Position numbers and translations under genes: made by a program. Under the pieces are notes generated by a model. The model saw nothing but the letters and a program-made list of their open reading frames with translations. It searched no databases and was not told where the DNA came from. This document shows, piece by piece, positions 21,751 to 29,692 of a DNA stretch of 31,042 nt. Positions within the stretch are counted from its first letter, which is position 1. Every line of letters begins with the position of its first letter. Source of the DNA: Christensenella sp. UBA6420 (GTDB lineage: Bacteria; Bacillota; Clostridia; Christensenellales; DTU072); NCBI GenBank assembly GCA_002439705.1, contig DJPE01000071.1, forward strand, positions 1 through 31,042. Direction: 5' to 3'.

Positions 21751-24003
21751 CTAACCTCCCGTTATTATTTTCAGCTGTCCCGATTCTGATACTATCTCGA
21801 CAACCGAGTTTTTTAAGTCGTTTTTCAAAATCTCTTCGCTGAGTCTGTCTTCCAATTCCGTCTCGATTAACCTTTTCAACGGTCTTGCTCCGTACTCTGC
21901 GTCAAAAGATTTTTCGGCTAAGTTTTCGACGATTTCTTCGGATACTTTCAAGTCTACGTTCCGTTCCGCTTTCAGCGTCTCTCTTAACCTTTCTATTAGT
22001 ATATTCGCTATTTCGATTACGTTCTCCTTGCTTAATTTATTAAATATTATTATATTGTCTATTCTATTTATAAATTCGGGGCGCATCGCTTTCTTTAACG
22101 CTTCCGTCCGTACGTCCTTTTCGTCCGCCGCTACGCTTCCGCCGCCGAAACCTACTTTCTTCTTCGTCTTCATTTCTTCAGAGCCTATATTGCTCGTCAT
22201 TATTATAATGGAATTCTTGAAGTCGACCGTTCTTCCTTTTGAATCGGTAAGCCTGCCGTCGTCAAGCACTTGCAGCAGCACGTCGAAAACGTCGCCGTGC
22301 GCCTTTTCTATCTCGTCCAATAAAATAACACAATACGGTTTTCTTCTTACAGCTTCCGTCAGTATCCCGCCTTCTTCGTACCCTACGTACCCGGGCGGTG
22401 CGCCTATAAGTCTGCTTGCGGAGATTTTTTCCATATATTCGCTCATATCGAGCCTTATAAGAGCGTTCTCGTTGCCGAATAAAAACTCAGCCAAGGCTTT
22501 CGCCGTTTCGGTTTTTCCTACGCCCGTAGAGCCGAGAAACAAAAACGATCCCACGGGTCTGCTCGCGTCTTTCAAGCCGCATCTCGCCCGTCTTATAGTC
22601 TTAGCTATTACTTTCAATGCTTCGTCCTGTCCTTTTACCCTTTCGGCAAGTCGATTTTCCATATCTATAAGTTCATCGGTTTCTTCCGAACTCATTTTTT
22701 GCAAAGGTATCCCCGTCATTTCGGATACAACTTCTTTTATATCTTCTTTATTTAATTCCGCTCCGTCCGGTTCGTTTCTTTTTTTACTGCACGCTTCGTC
22801 CAACACGTCGATAGCCTTATCGGGCAAAAACCTGTCGTTAATATACCTTGCCGACAGCTCGGTAGCGGCTTTTAGCGCTTCGTCGCTTATTGATATTCCG
22901 TGATGAATTTCAAACTTTTCTTTCAGACTTCGTAAAATTTCGACCGCTCCTTCCGGCGACGGTTCTTCCACGTTCACCACCATAAACCGCCGCTCCAACG
23001 CGGTGTCTTTTTCGATAAACTTTCTGTATTCGCTTAAAGTGGTAGCCCCTATCGTACTTAATTCCCCGCTCGTCAACGCGGGTTTGAGAATATTCCCTAT
23101 ATTCATACCGCCGTCGGAACTCCCCGCTGACACGATAGTGTGCATTTCGTCGATAAAGAGTATAATATCCTTTCCGTCGAGTTCTGCTAACAGGTTTTTC
23201 ACCTTGTCTTCGAGTTCTCCCCTGTACCGCGTCCCCGACACGAGACTGTTTACGTTAAGCGCATAGATAGTTTTGTTTTTCAAAAATTCGGGAACTTCGC
23301 CCTTAACTATCCTTTGTGCGAGTCCTTCGACGATAGCCGTCTTGCCTACTCCCGGTTCGCCTACTATGACGGGATTATTTTTATACTTTCTCGAAAGTAT
23401 CCTTATTACCCGTTCTATTTCTTTATCCCGTCCGAAAACGGGGTTTAATTTCCCTTCCAATGCCTTTTCTGTAAGGTCCACTCCGTTTTCCGCCAATAGT
23501 TCGGGCAGAACTTTCTTTTCTTTTCGCTGTTTGTCGATAGTTCCCGACAAATCGTCTTTTTTGTTCGCTACGCGGGCGTTGCCGATACCGTTATAGGTCA
23601 TACCGTTGACTATGGATAATATCGTGGAATAGTCTATGCCGTGACGTAAGAGTATTTTTCCGCCGAGAGATGTCTGATGAAAACTTACCGCAAGCAGAAT
23701 ATGCTGCGTGTCGACGTACGGGTACCCCGCCCCTTTCGCTACCGCTACCGCGTATTCCATAATCTTTTTGTACATGGGACTCGGCAAAGCGGGTTGTTGC
23801 GACACGCCAGATAAGTTGACGAGATAACTTTTTGCGGTTTCTTCCGTAAAATTGAGCCTTGATAATATTTCGTAAGAATAACTGCCCCTGACGCTTGCCA
23901 AAGCCGCCAAAAGGTGCATACTGTCTATCAGACTCCCCGAATATGAAGCGAAGGTCTCGGATAAACCCAAGACCTTCTTTGCGTCGTTAGTTAAATTATT
24001 CAT
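21751..24003 (-). CDS. clpC: ClpC-like AAA+ unfoldase lacking the middle domain
   Basis: The 750-residue Clp ATPase unfolds proteins for ClpP. An N-terminal double Clp_N repeat (about 1-140) leads to D1 with Walker A GEPGVGKT (215-222) and Walker B ILFIDEMHTI. D2 has Walker A GSTGVGKT (491-498), Walker B ILLDEIEKAH and a VGF tripeptide (617-619) at the ClpP-docking loop. D2 is very ClpC-like, yet the coiled-coil M domain that Gram-positive ClpC carries after IDEA is absent: LDEACSKKR is followed within 20 residues by the D2 linker. That gives a ClpA-like length. The usual ctsR-mcsA-mcsB partners are not adjacent. GGAGGG lies only two bases before the ATG, which is tight. Confidence 0.92.
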   Translation of the reverse strand: MNNLTNDAKKVLGLSETFASYSGSLIDSMHLLAALASVRGSYSYEILSRLNFTEETAKSYLVNLSGVSQQPALPSPMYKKIMEYAVAVAKGAGYPYVDTQHILLAVSFHQTSLGGKILLRHGIDYSTILSIVNGMTYNGIGNARVANKKDDLSGTIDKQRKEKKVLPELLAENGVDLTEKALEGKLNPVFGRDKEIERVIRILSRKYKNNPVIVGEPGVGKTAIVEGLAQRIVKGEVPEFLKNKTIYALNVNSLVSGTRYRGELEDKVKNLLAELDGKDIILFIDEMHTIVSAGSSDGGMNIGNILKPALTSGELSTIGATTLSEYRKFIEKDTALERRFMVVNVEEPSPEGAVEILRSLKEKFEIHHGISISDEALKAATELSARYINDRFLPDKAIDVLDEACSKKRNEPDGAELNKEDIKEVVSEMTGIPLQKMSSEETDELIDMENRLAERVKGQDEALKVIAKTIRRARCGLKDASRPVGSFLFLGSTGVGKTETAKALAEFLFGNENALIRLDMSEYMEKISASRLIGAPPGYVGYEEGGILTEAVRRKPYCVILLDEIEKAHGDVFDVLLQVLDDGRLTDSKGRTVDFKNSIIIMTSNIGSEEMKTKKKVGFGGGSVAADEKDVRTEALKKAMRPEFINRIDNIIIFNKLSKENVIEIANILIERLRETLKAERNVDLKVSEEIVENLAEKSFDAEYGARPLKRLIETELEDRLSEEILKNDLKNSVVEIVSESGQLKIITGG

Positions 24004-24021
24004 TTCCCTCCGATATACTTG

Positions 24022-24897
24022 CTACTCTTTATTCACCAAATCCTTTAAGTATTTTTTTAATCCTGCGTTGATTTCATCGTTACGCAATGCGAATTCGATA
24101 TTAGCAATTATGTATCCGAGTTTATCTCCTATATCGTATCTTCTTCCGTCGAAAGAATATGCGTAAACGGGCAAATCGTTCGACATAAGTTCAATGGCAG
24201 TCGGTAAATAAACTTCGCCGTTGTTGGCGGCTGGGGTTTTTTCTATGTATCCGAATATATCTGGCGTTAATATAAATCTTCCTAGACTCGTAAGCTGCGA
24301 CGGCAACTCTTCGAGTTTCGGTTTTTCCTTAAACCCTAAAAGTTCGGTATATTTTCCTTTGGTCTTTCCGGGAACGACTACGCCGTACTTAGGACACTCT
24401 TCTCTCGGCTGCTCCTGAACGCCGACTATCGTCGAACCGGTTTTTTCATAGGCTTCAATAAGCTGTTTCGTTACGGGCTTATCGGGATTATACATTACGT
24501 CGTCGCCGAACAAAACCGCAAAAGGTTCGTTCCCGACGAAACTTTTACATATTTCGATAGCCTTACCCGTGCCTTTCATTTCTCTTTGTCTGACGTATAC
24601 TATATTGACTTTCTCGGAAAGATAGTTCATCTTTTCTATTTCACTATGTTTCCCACTTTTCTCCAAAGCATACTCGACCTCTACGTTTCTGTCGAAATGA
24701 TCGGCTATATTATTTTTGTTCCTTCCTAATATAATGCAAACGTCGGTAATTCCGCTTGCCGCACACTCTTCTACTATATATTGAATACTCGGTACGTCAA
24801 CTATCGGCAACATTTCTTTGGGCATGGCTTTCGTTGCCGGCAAAAATCTCGTACCATATCCCGCCGCGGGGATAATCGCTTTCGTTACTTGTTTCAA
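24022..24897 (-). CDS. galU: UTP-glucose-1-phosphate uridylyltransferase
   Basis: The 291-residue nucleotidyltransferase makes UDP-glucose for glycan and polysaccharide synthesis. The signature KAIIPAAGYGTRFLPATKAM is at the N-terminus; FAVLFGDDVMYN and GRFILTPDIF follow, and EVYLPTAIE and GRRYDIGDKLGYI lie near the end. The start codon is TTG, eight bases after AAGGAG; no ATG fits the conserved N-terminus better. It is the first gene of the unit that continues with clpC, hpf, an epimerase and pgi, with a promoter at 24952-24980. Confidence 0.95.
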   Translation of the reverse strand: MKQVTKAIIPAAGYGTRFLPATKAMPKEMLPIVDVPSIQYIVEECAASGITDVCIILGRNKNNIADHFDRNVEVEYALEKSGKHSEIEKMNYLSEKVNIVYVRQREMKGTGKAIEICKSFVGNEPFAVLFGDDVMYNPDKPVTKQLIEAYEKTGSTIVGVQEQPREECPKYGVVVPGKTKGKYTELLGFKEKPKLEELPSQLTSLGRFILTPDIFGYIEKTPAANNGEVYLPTAIELMSNDLPVYAYSFDGRRYDIGDKLGYIIANIEFALRNDEINAGLKKYLKDLVNKE

Positions 24898-24951
24898 ATC
24901 ACGTTCTCCTTGATTGTATTTATAAACTTAAAAGCAGCAGTTTATATTAGA

Positions 24952-24980
24952 ATTATATTCTATTACGTCGTAAAAATCAA
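24952..24980 (-). promoter_or_regulatory. Sigma-A promoter of the galU-clpC-hpf-epimerase-pgi unit
   Basis: Minus strand: -35 TTGATT (24975-24980), 17-nt spacer, perfect -10 TATAAT (24952-24957). The start near 24945 gives a leader of about 48 nt before galU. Confidence 0.7.
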
Positions 24981-25016
24981 CCTAAAACTTTATTTTAATA
25001 AAATGCATAAAATAAA

Positions 25017-25043
25017 TTGACTTTTGAAAACGAATGATATAAT
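25017..25043 (+). promoter_or_regulatory. Promoter of the tRNA-Leu pair
   Basis: TTGACT (25017-25022) and TATAAT (25038-25043) with a 15-nt spacer, which is short. The predicted start near 25050 is about 10 nt ahead of mature tRNA-Leu(CAG). Confidence 0.55.
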
Positions 25044-25059
25044 ATATTAGTGCTTGCGT

Positions 25060-25142
25060 GCGAGGGTGGCGGAATTGGCAGACGCGCATGATTCAGGTTC
25101 ATGTTGGTGACAGTGAGGGTTCAAGTCCCTTCCCTCGCACCA
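25060..25142 (+). tRNA. tRNA-Leu(CAG)
   Basis: An 83-nt class II tRNA: acceptor GCGAGGG pairs with CCCTCGC, discriminator A and encoded CCA, D arm with GGCGGAATTGGCAGACGC, anticodon loop TTCAGGT (CAG), a long variable arm and T loop TTCAAGT. It reads CUG codons and lies 34 bp before the second tRNA-Leu. Confidence 0.96.
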
Positions 25143-25176
25143 AAATTACTCGATAGCAAGTTTATCACACCGATAT

Positions 25177-25259
25177 GTGGTCGTGGCGGAATGGCAGACG
25201 CGTACGTTTGAGGGGCGTATGGTTACACCGTGTGGGTTCAAGTCCCATCGACCACACCA
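25177..25259 (+). tRNA. tRNA-Leu(GAG)
   Basis: An 83-nt class II tRNA with acceptor GTGGTCG pairing with CGACCAC, encoded CCA, leucine-type D arm, anticodon loop TTGAGGG (GAG) and a long variable arm. It reads CUC and CUU codons. An intrinsic terminator follows 3 bp later. Confidence 0.95.
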
Positions 25260-25261
25260 AT

Positions 25262-25286
25262 ACCCACGTTGTTGCGTGGGTTTTTT
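25262..25286 (+). terminator. Intrinsic terminator of the tRNA-Leu pair
   Basis: ACCCACG pairs with CGTGGGT around a 6-nt loop and is followed by TTTTTT. It ends tRNA transcription just 19 bp before the ATG of the permease gene. Confidence 0.8.
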
Positions 25287-25305
25287 ATTTGGAGCAAAAG
25301 CAACT

Positions 25306-26445
25306 ATGACTAAACCGTCGTTAACTTCCATAAAACGATTCTTTTTCGGCAATTTAGTTTGCTTTATTGCCCTGTTTGCGGCAATAATCACCTGCTTTTT
25401 CGTTAAGCCCGACAAAGAATACCTTTCTTATTTAGACTTACGCACTATATGCTGCCTTCTTTGTATGATGGCTGTAATAAGTGCATTACGTAACGTGGAT
25501 TTCTTCCGTATTCTCGCCGGCAAAATAATTAAAGTATTCAAGAACACCCGTTCGGCTATTCTCGCACTCGTGTTCATAACCTATTTCGGTTCTATGCTTA
25601 TAGCTAACGATATGGCTTTAATAACGTTTCTTCCGCTCGGTTACTTAGTCCTTACTTCCGCGGATAAAAAGCGTTATATGGCGTTTACGTTTATAATGCA
25701 AAATATCGCCGCCAATTTAGGCGGTATGCTTACCCCTTTCGGCAACCCGCAAAATCTGTTTTTATATAACTACTTCAATATTCCGACGGGCGAATTCTTC
25801 AAAATTATGTACATACCTTTTCTCGCCGCGTTCGTGCTTATATTGACTTGTTGCCTGTTCGTAAAAAAAGAACCGCTCGAACAATCCGACGGTACGCCAA
25901 CTAAAATTGCCGACAGACCGACCGCGATAAAGACCGTAGTATATTTAATTATGTTCGTCTACTCGATAGTAATCGTATTCAGAGTAGTCCCCTATTGGAG
26001 CGGTCTTATAATGCTTCCTATTATAGTCGTTCTCGACAGAAAAGCTCTTTTGCAAGTCGACTATATGCTATTGCTTACTTTCGTGTTTTTCTTTATTTTC
26101 GCGGGAAATATGGCAAGAATAGACGCGGTAAAAACTTTCCTGTCGGAACTTATAGGTAAAAACACTCTTCTTACCGCCGCTCTCAGTTGCCAGCTTATAA
26201 GCAACGTCCCTTCCGCAATACTGCTTTCTTCCTTTACGAATAACTACAAAGCTCTCCTTATGGCTGTAAACGTCGGAGGATGCGGGACTCTTATCTCTTC
26301 GCTCGCGAGTTTAATTACTTTCAGGCAGTATTCTTATGCACAACCTACTGAAAAATGTCGATACCTTATTCTTTTCCACGCGTTTAATTTCGGCTTCCTT
26401 GCCGTACTTATCGGAGTGTGCTACGGAGCGTTGTCGATAGCGTAA
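25306..26445 (+). CDS. Anion permease of the ion transporter superfamily (ArsB/CitMHS/SLC13-like)
   Basis: From the ATG at 25306 the protein has 379 residues and about ten membrane helices. Features shared with the ArsB/NhaD/citrate permease superfamily are ANDMALITFLPLG, the half-helix region NLGGMLTPFGNPQNLFLY, and the mirrored second-half motif SNVPSAILLSSF followed by NVGGCGTLISSLASLI. These inverted-repeat Asn-Pro/Asn-Val-Pro loops form the substrate site. Substrate (arsenite, dicarboxylate, sodium/proton) is not readable. GGAG lies 11 nt upstream. In-frame codons further upstream belong to tRNA-Leu and are not coding. There is no room for its own promoter after the tRNA terminator. Confidence 0.82.
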   Translation: MTKPSLTSIKRFFFGNLVCFIALFAAIITCFFVKPDKEYLSYLDLRTICCLLCMMAVISALRNVDFFRILAGKIIKVFKNTRSAILALVFITYFGSMLIANDMALITFLPLGYLVLTSADKKRYMAFTFIMQNIAANLGGMLTPFGNPQNLFLYNYFNIPTGEFFKIMYIPFLAAFVLILTCCLFVKKEPLEQSDGTPTKIADRPTAIKTVVYLIMFVYSIVIVFRVVPYWSGLIMLPIIVVLDRKALLQVDYMLLLTFVFFFIFAGNMARIDAVKTFLSELIGKNTLLTAALSCQLISNVPSAILLSSFTNNYKALLMAVNVGGCGTLISSLASLITFRQYSYAQPTEKCRYLILFHAFNFGFLAVLIGVCYGALSIA

Positions 26446-26461
26446 AAATCTTTATATTATA

Positions 26462-26490
26462 AAAGCCGAGAACTAATTATTCTCGGCTTT
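26462..26490. terminator. Bidirectional terminator between permease and transketolase
   Basis: AAAGCCGAGAA and TTCTCGGCTTT form an 11-bp stem with a 7-nt loop between the convergent permease and transketolase C-subunit genes. A T-rich stretch follows on both sides. Confidence 0.85.
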
Positions 26491-26517
26491 GCAATATTTT
26501 TTGTTGCCTAAGCTACA

Positions 26518-27489
26518 CTATTTTAACAAATCAATTATGTTCTTTACGATGCCTGCGGCGTCGATTTCGTGATAAGCCAAAATATCGTCGCGATTGCCCG
26601 TGGGAGAAAATTTATCTTTTATTCCCAAACGGCGGAACTTACAGCCCGCTCCGTTTTCGGCGAGAACTTCCGCTACAGCTCCGCCGAGTCCGCCGATTAT
26701 CGTGTGGTCTTCGACTGTCACGATTGCGTGGGTTTCTTCCTCGGCTTTAATTATAGCGTCCTTATCAATAGGCTTAATAGTATGCATATCCAATATTCTT
26801 ACGCTCAATTTACGTTCTTTTTCGAGAACTTCGGCAGCCTTAATCGCCTGATATACGCAAGAACCGCAAGCGATAATGGTTAAATCCGTACCATCGGCTA
26901 CGGTTACTGCCTTGCCTACTTCAAAGCCGTAATCTTCGGTATTATATACGTCGTAATCGGTGCCGCGGTTAAAGCGGATATAGAACGGTCCGTAAGTGTT
27001 TGCGGCGACTCTCGTCGCTAAAGCGGTTTCTATTCCGTCAGCGGGGCATATTACCGTCATATTAGCAAGGCTTCTCAACACCGCTATATCTTCTATCGCG
27101 TGGTGGGTAGCTCCGCCCGTAGCGAACGAAGTTCCTCCGTGAGTTCCGATAAGTTTTACGTTAAGGTTCTGATAGCAAATATCGGTATGAATCTGGTCCA
27201 ACGCTCTGAGACTCGAAAATACCGAGAACGTAGCGGCAAACGGAACCAATCCGCATTTTGCCATACCGGCAGCCATGCCTATCATATTCTGTTCGGCGAT
27301 ACCTACGTCGAAAATTCTGTCGGGATTATCGTTTCCGAAATATCCGATCTTAACCGAGCCTTTCAAATCTGCGGTCAAAGCGACTATATCTTTGCGCGCG
27401 TTACCGAGAGCTTGCAACTCTCTTCCGAACTTTTCCGTGGTTGCGGTTTTCGTTCCTTCGGTGGTTATATAAGGCATCAATTTAGTCAT
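26518..27489 (-). CDS. Transketolase, C-terminal subunit
   Basis: The 323-residue subunit carries the pyrimidine-binding domain and C-terminal domain of a split transketolase. Visible are FDVGIAEQNMIGMAAGMA (the Glu that activates TPP), GGTSFATGGATHHAIEDIAVL, and the C-terminal region with IIACGSCVYQAIKAAE and VEDHTIIGGLGGAVAE. With the N-subunit it moves two-carbon units between pentose- and triose/hexose-phosphates. It starts one base after the N-subunit stop, with AAGGAGGG ahead, consistent with equal expression. Confidence 0.95.
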   Translation of the reverse strand: MTKLMPYITTEGTKTATTEKFGRELQALGNARKDIVALTADLKGSVKIGYFGNDNPDRIFDVGIAEQNMIGMAAGMAKCGLVPFAATFSVFSSLRALDQIHTDICYQNLNVKLIGTHGGTSFATGGATHHAIEDIAVLRSLANMTVICPADGIETALATRVAANTYGPFYIRFNRGTDYDVYNTEDYGFEVGKAVTVADGTDLTIIACGSCVYQAIKAAEVLEKERKLSVRILDMHTIKPIDKDAIIKAEEETHAIVTVEDHTIIGGLGGAVAEVLAENGAGCKFRRLGIKDKFSPTGNRDDILAYHEIDAAGIVKNIIDLLK

Positions 27490-27490
27490 A

Positions 27491-28360
27491 TTATTTGCCC
27501 TCCTTTTCCGCTGCGTTTCTTCTCGCTTCGTAATATTTTTGCAAATCGGCTTGGCACACAGCCAGCTTTTCTGCGTCTATTGCGCCGTAGTGCCACTTAT
27601 AATTGTTTTCCATAAAGCCGATTCCCGCGCCTTTTACCGTATCCGCTATGATACAAACGGGTTTGTCTTTCGCATTGCGGGCGTATTCGATAGCTTCGCA
27701 TATTTCGTCGAATCTATGTCCGTTAATTACTCTTACGTCAAAACCGAACGCTTCCCATTTATCGGCAAACGGTTCGAGCTTCATTACGTCTTCGGTGTTA
27801 CCGTCTATCATATTGTGGTTTCTGTCCACGATGGTAATAAGGTTTGTCGCGTTAAAACTTGCCGTAGCCATCGCAGCTTCCCATACAGAACCTTCGTTAC
27901 ATTCTCCGTCGCCGAGTATTACGTACGTTTTGTAATCTTTGTTCTGAATTTTCGCCGCCATAGCCATTCCGAGAGCTATGCAGGAACCGTGTCCGAGAGA
28001 GCCGGTAGACACTTCGAGTCCGGGTACCTTTTTGCTGTCGAGATGTACGGCTAACTTACTTCCCGTAGAGTTAAAACCTTTAAGGTCTTCCTTGTCGATA
28101 AGTCCCAAGTCCGCAAAAGCGGAAGCGATGGCGATACCGATATGTCCTTTACTTATTATCAAACGGTCTCTGTCCGGGTCTGTATAGTTTTTCGGGTCGA
28201 AATTAAGATACTTGTAGTATAAAGCCGTCATTAAGTCGATTGCGCTAAGGCATCCGCCGATGTGACCGCCCCCTGCCCAATACGTCGTCAGTAAAGCAAG
28301 ATTACGCAAATCGTTCGCTTTCTCTTCCAGACGTAACCATTCTTGTTTTGTCAAAGCCAT
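27491..28360 (-). CDS. Transketolase, N-terminal subunit
   Basis: The 289-residue subunit has the TPP diphosphate-binding domain: YWAGGGHIGGCLSAIDLM, ISKGHIGIAIASAF, GSLGHGSCIALGMA, GDGECNEGSVWEA with DRNHN about 27 residues later in the TPP motif, and ADTVKGAGIGFME. It is the first gene of the two-gene unit, with GGAGG before the ATG, and lies behind a roughly 190-nt leader that contains a small ORF and an intrinsic terminator. Confidence 0.95.
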   Translation of the reverse strand: MALTKQEWLRLEEKANDLRNLALLTTYWAGGGHIGGCLSAIDLMTALYYKYLNFDPKNYTDPDRDRLIISKGHIGIAIASAFADLGLIDKEDLKGFNSTGSKLAVHLDSKKVPGLEVSTGSLGHGSCIALGMAMAAKIQNKDYKTYVILGDGECNEGSVWEAAMATASFNATNLITIVDRNHNMIDGNTEDVMKLEPFADKWEAFGFDVRVINGHRFDEICEAIEYARNAKDKPVCIIADTVKGAGIGFMENNYKWHYGAIDAEKLAVCQADLQKYYEARRNAAEKEGK

Positions 28361-28400
28361 GTTTTGTTATCCTCCGATAATGCTCTTTTAGCGTTGCGTT

Positions 28401-28431
28401 AAATAAAAAGGCATCGTAAAAATACGATGTC
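28401..28431 (-). terminator. Intrinsic terminator in the transketolase leader
   Basis: GACATCGTA pairs with TACGATGCC (9 bp with one G-U) around TTTT; on the minus strand TTTTTATTT follows. It sits 41 bp before the transketolase start and five bases after the stop codon of the leader ORF at 28437-28508, so it can block entry into the genes unless overridden. Confidence 0.8.
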
Positions 28432-28436
28432 CTTAA

Positions 28437-28508
28437 TTATTTATTATTGTTGCGTAAAACGTGCGATACGGCTACCGTAAAATTTATTTTTTTATCCGTA
28501 CTGTACAT
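28437..28508 (-). CDS. Putative 23-codon leader ORF before transketolase
   Basis: In the leader an ATG at 28508, nine bases after a perfect GGAGG (28518-28522), opens a 23-residue frame that starts MYSTDKK, continues with TVAVSH and ends VLRNNNK before TAA. The stop lies five bases from the 5' arm of the terminator hairpin. The layout (promoter, strong ribosome binding site, short ORF, terminator, structural genes) is that of translation-dependent attenuation. The peptide is neither a signal peptide nor a run of one regulatory amino acid, though it has three consecutive Asn codons. It could also encode a free small protein. I do not recognise the family. Confidence 0.6.
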   Translation of the reverse strand: MYSTDKKINFTVAVSHVLRNNNK

Positions 28509-28557
28509 TGTTACGCGCCTCCGAAACGGAAAAATCTTTTTTAGTTTTTCCTTAATA

Positions 28558-28587
28558 ATATTACCATATCGCAGGCTTTTATTTCAA
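28558..28587 (-). promoter_or_regulatory. Promoter of the transketolase leader
   Basis: Minus strand: -35 TTGAAA (28582-28587), 18-nt spacer, -10 TAATAT (28558-28563), giving a start near 28551 and a leader of about 190 nt. Downstream, GGAAAAA and TTTTTCC could form a small hairpin ahead of the ribosome binding site of the leader ORF. Confidence 0.55.
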
Positions 28588-28602
28588 GCAAATAGATACA
28601 GT

Positions 28603-29463
28603 TTATCTATTTAGTTTTATTTCGGCTCCCGTATAATCGCAAAATTCTTTTATTAAAGCGTTTCTTATAAGATTTAACCTATCCTTATCTTTTCCACCGA
28701 CTGCTTTTCCGTTGATTTCGCCTACGTCTATACATAAAGAACCGGCAGCAGTCATTATAATTTCGTCCGCCGATAACAAATCTTCTATGAAAAACTCTTT
28801 TTCAATGCACGGGATACCGAGTTCTTTACAGGTTTTCATAAGATGCGATCTCCCTATCCCTGCCAAAATAAGTTCGTCTGACGGCGGCGTTATCAAAGTA
28901 CCGTTGCTTAAAATCGACACGTTGCTGTGTCCGCACTCGGTTATTCTTCTGTTCCTGTGAAAAATTACTTCGTCAAGTCCTTTTCTGTCCGCTTCGTTTA
29001 AAGCAATCACGTTAGGTAAAAGGTTTAACGTTTTTACGTTGCACATATGGTGTCTTTTATCTTCGCTCAGCATTACCTTAGCGGGGCGTTCCATATTCCG
29101 AAGTTCCGACGGCTTTATCATTATCCATATATTAGCCTTTATTCCGTCGTCGAAAATATGCTCGCGCGGTTGAGTTCCTCTCGTAGCCTGCCAATACACG
29201 AACAGTTTATCCGATTCGACTTGACTTACAAGGTAATAAATTATTTTTTTCATATCATCTTTTGTTTCGTCTATATTTAAGCCTATAATTTGCGCGCTGG
29301 CGAAAAATCTGTCCAAATGCTCGTCAAAAGCAAAAATTTTCCCGTTGTAACAATACGCGGCGTCATACACGCCGTCGCCGAATGCACAAACTCTGTCGTT
29401 CATCGGAACGTACATACTGTCGAGCTCCGAATAAGAACCGTTATAAAACCCTATACTCTTCAT
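28603..29463 (-). CDS. dat: Class IV aminotransferase, likely D-amino-acid aminotransferase
   Basis: The 286-residue PLP enzyme matches the D-alanine aminotransferase branch: FGDGVYDAAYCYNGKIF near the N-terminus, ATRGTQPREH, the lysine segment CNVKTLNLLPNVIALNEA (Schiff-base Lys in VKTLN), EVIFHRNRRITECGHSN (the ITE phosphate/base site) and AGIGRSHLM. It would supply D-glutamate or D-alanine for peptidoglycan from 2-oxo acids. Branched-chain aminotransferase is the main alternative, but the RGTQPREH and KTLNLLPN pattern favours the D-amino-acid enzyme. GGAGG precedes the ATG; a weak TATTAT lies at 29482-29487. Confidence 0.85.
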   Translation of the reverse strand: MKSIGFYNGSYSELDSMYVPMNDRVCAFGDGVYDAAYCYNGKIFAFDEHLDRFFASAQIIGLNIDETKDDMKKIIYYLVSQVESDKLFVYWQATRGTQPREHIFDDGIKANIWIMIKPSELRNMERPAKVMLSEDKRHHMCNVKTLNLLPNVIALNEADRKGLDEVIFHRNRRITECGHSNVSILSNGTLITPPSDELILAGIGRSHLMKTCKELGIPCIEKEFFIEDLLSADEIIMTAAGSLCIDVGEINGKAVGGKDKDRLNLIRNALIKEFCDYTGAEIKLNR

Positions 29464-29621
29464 ATTTGCCTCCGATAGAATATAATATGATTTTGCGAAA
29501 AAATTAGAATACTACTTTTATCCCGACCGTTTACAAAAACTCCTTGTGTGTTTAAAAAAAAGCGTTATTTCGCCGAAAAACTGTATAAAGCAAATGCCTG
29601 TCATCCCATAAAATAATTTAC

Positions 29622-29650
29622 TTGCATACGACAGGGAAAGACTGTATAAT
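29622..29650 (+). promoter_or_regulatory. Sigma-A promoter of degV
   Basis: TTGCAT (29622-29627), 17-nt spacer, perfect TATAAT (29645-29650). The start near 29657 leaves about 35 nt to the degV ATG. The hexamers CCTGTC (29597-29602) and GACAGG (29630-29635) flank the -35 as a distant inverted pair. Confidence 0.75.
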
Positions 29651-29692
29651 AAATATAACGAATAAACGCAAAAAAGCGAAAAGGAGATTTTT

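Noticed and set aside
25177..25305. N-terminal extension of the anion permease reaching back to 25177
   Set aside because: These codons are tRNA-Leu(GAG) and its terminator. The ATG at 25306 with GGAG begins the membrane protein.
28401..28587. T-box or known riboswitch in the transketolase leader
   Set aside because: No T-box sequence, specifier hairpin or recognisable aptamer core is present; a leader ORF plus terminator explains it better.
29597..29635. CCTGTC...GACAGG inverted pair around the degV -35 as an operator
   Set aside because: Six-base arms 27 bp apart are expected by chance; kept only as a note on the promoter.
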